Of a stretch of 64,000 nt of DNA, positions 59,078 to 64,000 are shown in pieces; the first letter of the stretch is position 1; each line of letters starts with the position of its first letter. The position numbers and the translations under genes were made by a program. Below the pieces are notes generated by a model, which worked only from the letters and a program-made list of their open reading frames with translations, was not told the origin of the DNA and ran no database searches. The stretch is from Thalassocella blandensis. Lineage in GTDB: Bacteria; Pseudomonadota; Gammaproteobacteria; Pseudomonadales; Cellvibrionaceae. The stretch lies in the NCBI GenBank assembly GCA_902141825.1, contig CABFPG010000004.1:62001-126000 (forward strand), given 5' to 3'.

Positions 59078-61234
59078 TTATTCAAACAAATAATCAAATT
59101 GCAGCCAAAGACTGCGACCTTCAAGAGGATAGTCTTCCGCTATTGTGCCATCACTGGGTTCATAGGCGTTTTCATCAAAAAGATTTTTAACCTTTAGCGC
59201 GACATTCAGACCTGGGACAAGATCACGACGTCGAAGATTCATGTTGACCAGCGTATAATTCTCCACCGCTTGCCTCCCATCCCCTTCAACTCGCTCACGA
59301 TCCCCCACCCAGTTTGCGAAACCATGTAATGACCACTCAGGAAGAAACTCCCAGTAAGCATTGACGGTAAATTGTTGGCCTGGCGCATCAGCAATGGTTT
59401 CCCCCGTATCGCTGTCTTCTGCGTCCTGCAGTGAGAAACTCGCATTTACCCTCAGGTTTTTAGTTGCATCCCAGTTAATTTCCCACTCAAAACCTCGCCC
59501 ATCCTGATTGTGAGCATTTTGTGCGGTATTGGAAACGAAGTCATCATTGGGGACAAATTCGATTAAATCTTTTGCCTGATAATGAAAAAAACTTAAGCTG
59601 GACGTAAAGTCCGAACGCAAATGAAAATTAAACGCTACTTCATACGTATCAATCGTTTCCGGCTCGAGAGATTCATTGCCAATTACGACAGGGTTATGCT
59701 CGTTAAATTGTTGCGAAAATGACGGAGCACGGAACGCACTGCCGTAAAGAAATTTGGTTGTCAGCAACTCGCTGCTCATCCAGACAAGCGCGAGACGAGG
59801 ATTGGTTGTGGTACCAAAATCAGAATAATCATCTATTCTTACCCCCGCTGTCAGCTCCCAGTCGGCTGAAAATCGCCATTGATCCTGCAGGGAAAAAAAC
59901 TGCGTATCACGATTAACATCCTGAATAAAAACAAAAGGTGTATCACTGACGTCCGTCAGTTCTCCGCCCACACTACCTTCTGTACCATCGATAACACCCG
60001 GTCCAAAATTTTTACTTTCATTCGTATCCAGAGATTGCTGACGATATCCTGCTGCAAAACGCCAGCGATGCTTTGCATGCCCCTCGTACACACTGATAAA
60101 TTCCAGTTGCGTGTCTTCCGTCAGACCTCCAGGGTTACCCTTTAAACCTTCAGGAAATGTAACAATGCCATTGGGAGCAACGAAATTTAAATTACCGTCA
60201 CTGCCAATAGGAACCGTTGTTCCACCGGGCAACAGGTTAAAGTACGCCTGCGTATCGTAGTACAGATAGCTGGCTCGCACGGCAAAATTCCAATCATCTA
60301 CAGCGTCATCAAGGCGGTAAGTCGCATCGAGGTTATAGAGCGTGTTCTCATCGCGCCCATCATAATCCAAGGCCTGAGCACCACCTGGTCCCACCCCGGA
60401 ATCACGCATTATCCAAGACCAGGCATTTACCTGCCAACGCTCACTTTCAAAGCCAATATGGGTATCCAGTATTTCAAATCGCGTTTGCAATGCACCGGGA
60501 GCCAGTGAAACCTCTGTACCAAAGGCATCATCCAACGTCGTTTGCAAATCCTGATGAATTACGCGATCGTTATCACCATCACTGGCTTGGTAGTCCATAT
60601 TAAAAGTAATATTCGCCTGACTGAGATTGGCCTTACCCGTCAGCCAGAATTCACGGCTGTTAAAAGAACCAATTCGCAACCCTGTTTGCGTTGACGGAAT
60701 AGCAGCAGCATCTTTCGTAATAATGTTAACCACGCCCGAATAAGCGTCCGCGCCATATATGGCGGAACCCGGCCCTCGAATCACTTCGACCCGCGCAATG
60801 TGCTGAACAGGCATTCTAAATGAAACCGGTCTGCCGCCCTGCGTACTGAACTGAATGGGAACCCCATTCATCAACAACAGCACATGCGGATTAAAACCGT
60901 TATGAATTCCCCGTATTGAATATACAGACTCTAAACGGCTTATTGCAGAAAGAGAGACATGGAGACCAGGGATATTCTCCAGCACCTCATCGAGACTTTG
61001 AGCGCCCATGGCTTCGATCTGTGCGGCATTGATAACAGATGCCGTAGACGGTGAACGGTCCAAAGGCGTACTGTTGCCCGTCGCAGTAATAATTTCAACA
61101 GACCCTAATTCCGCCAGGGACAAATCGTAAATACCGGAGATATCCATATTTTCATTCGCTTGCGTCGCTGCGCTGGACATACCCGTTCCAAACACCACCA
61201 TTCCATTGAATATAATCGAGATTAATTTTCTCAT
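59078..61234 (-). CDS. TonB-dependent outer-membrane receptor
   Basis: This is an outer-membrane active transporter of 718 aa from the ATG at 61234. The frame reaches 61264, but the signal peptide begins at MRKLISIIF. The plug domain (about 50-165) has SVEIITATG as a TonB-box-like start, then VLENIPGLHV, SIRGI and VEVIRGPGSAIYGADAYSGVVNIITKD. The barrel ends in the aromatic C-terminus FDYLFE. The substrate is not evident: no siderophore or B12 genes adjoin it. The two citrate-synthase-fold genes follow on the same strand, and a YfiR-type hybrid kinase lies upstream. Confidence 0.93.
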   Translation of the reverse strand: MRKLISIIFNGMVVFGTGMSSAATQANENMDISGIYDLSLAELGSVEIITATGNSTPLDRSPSTASVINAAQIEAMGAQSLDEVLENIPGLHVSLSAISRLESVYSIRGIHNGFNPHVLLLMNGVPIQFSTQGGRPVSFRMPVQHIARVEVIRGPGSAIYGADAYSGVVNIITKDAAAIPSTQTGLRIGSFNSREFWLTGKANLSQANITFNMDYQASDGDNDRVIHQDLQTTLDDAFGTEVSLAPGALQTRFEILDTHIGFESERWQVNAWSWIMRDSGVGPGGAQALDYDGRDENTLYNLDATYRLDDAVDDWNFAVRASYLYYDTQAYFNLLPGGTTVPIGSDGNLNFVAPNGIVTFPEGLKGNPGGLTEDTQLEFISVYEGHAKHRWRFAAGYRQQSLDTNESKNFGPGVIDGTEGSVGGELTDVSDTPFVFIQDVNRDTQFFSLQDQWRFSADWELTAGVRIDDYSDFGTTTNPRLALVWMSSELLTTKFLYGSAFRAPSFSQQFNEHNPVVIGNESLEPETIDTYEVAFNFHLRSDFTSSLSFFHYQAKDLIEFVPNDDFVSNTAQNAHNQDGRGFEWEINWDATKNLRVNASFSLQDAEDSDTGETIADAPGQQFTVNAYWEFLPEWSLHGFANWVGDRERVEGDGRQAVENYTLVNMNLRRRDLVPGLNVALKVKNLFDENAYEPSDGTIAEDYPLEGRSLWLQFDYLFE

Positions 61235-61546
61235 GGATAAACCTAAGTGAGTGGCTTCTACCAATGCGTAAAGTAAAGCGTGTACAAATGCGTGACCCTC
61301 TTTAAACAGGCGGAAAAGCCAAACGCACCCGTAAAGAAGAAAAGCGACATTCTTAATTTGGGAATTTTATTCTGAAAACCATTTACAAGCCAATATTGGA
61401 TAATTGAATACTTTTGCTTTATTTTTTTATTATTGTTAACAGAAAATCAAGCGGACAGCTTATTTTCATTTTTGTGATAAAGCTTACACTGTTATCACGG
61501 TACAGGTGAAGGGTTTTATTAGATTGAATCCTGACTTAGTACACTG

Positions 61547-61614
61547 ATGGTTTAATTTTAATGGTTTAGCTTTGAAAGTTTAACTTGATGGTTTAACTTT
61601 AGGGTTTAACTGTA
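61547..61614. repeat. 12-15 bp tandem repeat, 5 copies
   Basis: Five consecutive variants of ATGGTTTAACTTTA (61547, 61561, 61576, 61588, 61602) differ in length by one to three bases. They share the core GTTTAAYTT. Confidence 0.8.
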
Positions 61615-61741
61615 AGCCCAGAACCCTCAACTCCGCGCCCGGCATAGCTGAACATGCTTTATATGAGATGCTGTTCGCTTTCAAATATCGTTTTCAATCC
61701 GTTTGTCAAAAGCCGGCTTCAAATAAAGCGTTTTACTTCCT

Positions 61742-61792
61742 TTTTTTATAGCGATTTTTTATAGCAGTTTTTTATAGCATTTTTTATAGCAC
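61742..61792. repeat. 13-bp tandem repeat, 4 copies
   Basis: Four units of TTTTTTATAGCRN (61742, 61755, 61768, 61780) follow each other. They contain T6 tracts spaced by 12-13 bp and lie about 130 bp from the previous array. Confidence 0.85.
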
Positions 61793-61866
61793 TGAGACAT
61801 AAGAAAAATGTTGAAACTCTACGCTGTACAGGAGTTTGAACCGATAACCAAACCCTATCTTTGTAT

Positions 61867-64000
61867 TTATCTTGGCACCAGCTTTTTTACCGCAACTTTT
61901 AAGCTTTCTCGTGCAATTGGCTTGGTCAGGTAACCATCAGCCCTGATCCGTTTATCGTGAGGGTCATCCACAATGGAGACCACGATGACCGGGATATCCT
62001 GCAACTCTGGATCTTTTTTAATTTCTTCAAAAACCATCCAACCGTGTTGATCCGGTAACAACAAATCCAGAGTAATCACCTTAGGTTTAATTTCTCTTGC
62101 CAATCGAAGACCGTCTTCTGCGCAATTCGCCGTGGCAACCACATAACCTTCACGCACCATGGCCCTCGCCATAATATCCAAAAACGCCGGATCGTCGTCT
62201 ATCAATAAAATACGAGGCCCTTTGGACTGGTCCGGCAAATGTTCAATCGTATTTTCATCGCTGATGATACGCTCGCCGAATTCAGCCACTTCAACAATCG
62301 GTAGAGGAATGGTGACAACAAATTTTGCCCCTTTATTTAACTCACTCTCAACAAATATCGATCCCCCCATCAACTCACAGAACTGACGGGTAATTGATAA
62401 TCCCAGGCCGCTGCCTTGGAATTTTTGTGTAATAGTAGTATCCGCTTGCTTAAATCGGTCAAACACGGTGCGTTGCTGCTCTGCCGTCATCCCTATACCA
62501 GAATCTTCAACGCTGATGTAGATACGATTCGATTCATGTTTTACGACAGCTGAAACAGAGCCATTCTCGGTAAATTTAGCCGCGTTACTCAATAAGTTAA
62601 TCAGAATATGCAGGAATTTTTCGGGATCAATCCTCGTCACTGCATCCCCGTCATCTACGTCCAATTCCAGTACATTATTGTTTTGCTGCATCTGCGGTTT
62701 AACATTATCCACCGCTTCCTCTACCAGCGTGGAGAGTTTTGAGTCAACGAGATTCAACTCCATACGGCCGGATTCAATTTTTGCCAGATCCAGAACACCA
62801 TTAATCAATTTCAACAAGCGCTCACCGTTATTATTGACACGCACCAGATCTTTTACGTGTGTGTCATTGCCATCAAAGCGCAGTTCTTCAATCAATACAT
62901 CGGTATAGCCTATAATCGCCTGAAGAGGCGTTCGCAGCTCATGACTCATTAGGGAAAGGAATTCACTTTTCGCTTCACTGGCATCTTCTGCTTTACGCTT
63001 GGCAATATCCAGGCGATCTCTCGCCAATTGTAAATCCTGAGAGTGTGCCGCCAGACGCATGTTGTCGCGGCGTTTGATGATATACGCGATGAGAATGGTC
63101 ACCACTAGCAAAAAAGCCAGAACGGCCATTCCACGCGAATACGTTAAAGCCTTCTTTTGCGAGCTCACCAGCTCGTCTAATTCAGAAATCGCCCCCTTCT
63201 GGGCGACAATCTGATCTTCCTGATCGCGAATTCTGCCATTTAGCGAACTGAGCCTTGCCTCGCGCAAATCGATTTCAGTTCGAATATCTTCGAGTTTATG
63301 CTGACTTTGATCCAGCTTTTCTTTCTGTGAATACAATTCTTCGGTTCTGGAATTGAGTTCCTGCTGAACCACATTGATTTTGTCATGCTGCTCTTGAAGT
63401 AACTGCGCCTGCCGCTCGATCAACAAATTACTTTTTTCAATACTGTCACTCAACCGAGTCAGTTTAATTTCAAGATCTTTGTTGCGCTGTTCTTGTCGGT
63501 CAATGCTCTGGGTTAACTTGTTCAGATCCTCTTCACGCGATTGCAATTGTTGCTGCAAATTCACCAATGAATTACGCCCCTCGCGGAATAACTGGGCTAC
63601 ATCGACTTCTGTTCCGCCATTGAGAATTAACTCCGGTAAAGGCTTCAACCCCTGATTAATGATATTGGATTTGTTCACCTCAAACGTAACGGAACTGTTA
63701 TTAAACAACAAGTTCACCATCACTAAATGTTTATTTTGCACCTGCTCGGTCACAAGCAAGACCGGCTTTGCATCTATCACATCGTATATATTGTTAAGAA
63801 CTGCATCTCTTGCTTGATCCGTGTAAATCAGATCAAAGCCACTTAGCGCTTTCGCCGAACGGACTCGTTCTACGCGAATGGGACGATCTCTCAATTTGAA
63901 CCGACTTTCCAGCACCTTGAGTTCGTCAAACAATTCAACGCCGTCGACTGCATATAAACCAATCAGAAAGGGTTGTTTGGTAGGCTCATTGGGCCACTCA
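61867..64000 (-). CDS. YfiR-domain hybrid sensor histidine kinase (5' end outside window)
   Basis: The frame is open to the window edge, so the N-terminus is missing; about 711 residues are visible, and the in-frame TTG at 63933 is internal. The visible N-terminus is a YfiR/DUF4154 periplasmic domain (WPNEPTKQPFLIGLYAVDGV, later FEVNKSNIINQGLKPLPELI). A long Gln/Glu-rich coiled coil and a transmembrane helix (AVLAFLLVVTILIAYIIKRR) follow. HisKA has its His codon at 62941-62943 (SHELRTPLQ), HATPase_c has DSGIGM and GSGLGLSI, and a C-terminal receiver has its Asp codon at 62065-62067 (TLDLLLPD). It is probably a signalling partner of the TonB receptor downstream. Confidence 0.92.
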   Translation of the reverse strand, partial: EWPNEPTKQPFLIGLYAVDGVELFDELKVLESRFKLRDRPIRVERVRSAKALSGFDLIYTDQARDAVLNNIYDVIDAKPVLLVTEQVQNKHLVMVNLLFNNSSVTFEVNKSNIINQGLKPLPELILNGGTEVDVAQLFREGRNSLVNLQQQLQSREEDLNKLTQSIDRQEQRNKDLEIKLTRLSDSIEKSNLLIERQAQLLQEQHDKINVVQQELNSRTEELYSQKEKLDQSQHKLEDIRTEIDLREARLSSLNGRIRDQEDQIVAQKGAISELDELVSSQKKALTYSRGMAVLAFLLVVTILIAYIIKRRDNMRLAAHSQDLQLARDRLDIAKRKAEDASEAKSEFLSLMSHELRTPLQAIIGYTDVLIEELRFDGNDTHVKDLVRVNNNGERLLKLINGVLDLAKIESGRMELNLVDSKLSTLVEEAVDNVKPQMQQNNNVLELDVDDGDAVTRIDPEKFLHILINLLSNAAKFTENGSVSAVVKHESNRIYISVEDSGIGMTAEQQRTVFDRFKQADTTITQKFQGSGLGLSITRQFCELMGGSIFVESELNKGAKFVVTIPLPIVEVAEFGERIISDENTIEHLPDQSKGPRILLIDDDPAFLDIMARAMVREGYVVATANCAEDGLRLAREIKPKVITLDLLLPDQHGWMVFEEIKKDPELQDIPVIVVSIVDDPHDKRIRADGYLTKPIARESLKVAVKKLVPR

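Larger units (their letters stand above)
61235..61866. other. Spacer between hybrid kinase and TonB receptor genes
   Basis: No gene is present in about 630 bp. Two short tandem arrays (61547-61614 and 61742-61792) lie close together, downstream of the kinase stop on the minus strand. The TonB receptor promoter should be near 61250-61500. Confidence 0.5.

Noticed and set aside
63933-63933. TTG at 63933 as the start of the hybrid kinase
   Set aside because: The same frame continues to the window edge with residues that complete the YfiR-like domain, so the true start lies outside the window.

Overview
The window looks like a chromosomal segment of a marine or wood-associated polysaccharide-degrading gammaproteobacterium of the Cellvibrionaceae type (Saccharophagus/Teredinibacter/Cellvibrio relatives). 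The grounds are poly-serine linkers in a giant secreted glycosidase, Thr-Pro repeat linkers in secreted peptidases, carbohydrate-binding modules, a Na+-NQR operon, and a gacA/uvrY-uvrC-pgsA operon. The species assignment is inference. No rRNA, complete tRNA, transposase, integrase or CRISPR array was seen.

Layout. 1-5680 (minus): a type I restriction-modification locus, hsdM-hsdS-unknown 213-aa gene-hsdR, with hsdR running off the left edge. 5.7-6.86 kb: a gene-poor junction with a small ribbon-helix-helix gene, a fragment resembling a tRNA/tmRNA 3' end, and a perfect 32-bp palindrome; it may be the border of an island carrying the R-M genes. 6.86-10.06 kb (minus): uvrY/gacA-uvrC-pgsA. 10.9-13.0 kb (plus): rluE-nudJ and a stand-alone CBM48 protein. 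13.07-21.73 kb (minus): nqrABCDEF-apbE-nqrM followed by sthA, covering NADH oxidation, flavinylation and Fe insertion for Na+-NQR plus transhydrogenation. 22.5-30.1 kb (plus): mfd-csiV-orphan histidine kinase, then hemN behind a well-placed FNR/ANR site.

31.6-51.4 kb is a secretion-rich accessory region. It holds a 1910-aa protein joining a GxGYxYP domain to a GH2 enzyme with several binding modules; thiol peroxidase; an S8 and an M4 protease with matching double PPC tails; a membrane diguanylate cyclase; a MoaD/ThiS-like protein paired with a BNR propeller; an anchored protein of unknown function; and an M28 peptidase-like protein that appears to have lost its catalytic base and carries a crystallin domain plus CBM6. 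52.4-64 kb holds an acetolactate-synthase-like enzyme, a GGDEF-EAL response regulator, a probable operon of a TonB receptor with two citrate-synthase-fold proteins lacking the catalytic residues, and a YfiR-type hybrid histidine kinase open at the right edge.

Beyond the genes, several intergenic spacers carry short degenerate tandem arrays with 11-17 bp units. Each array has its own sequence but a similar unit length and copy number. Strongest candidates for new biology are the pseudo-citrate-synthase pair with its TonB receptor, the ubiquitin-like/propeller pair, the GxGYxYP-GH2 fusion, and the repeat arrays.
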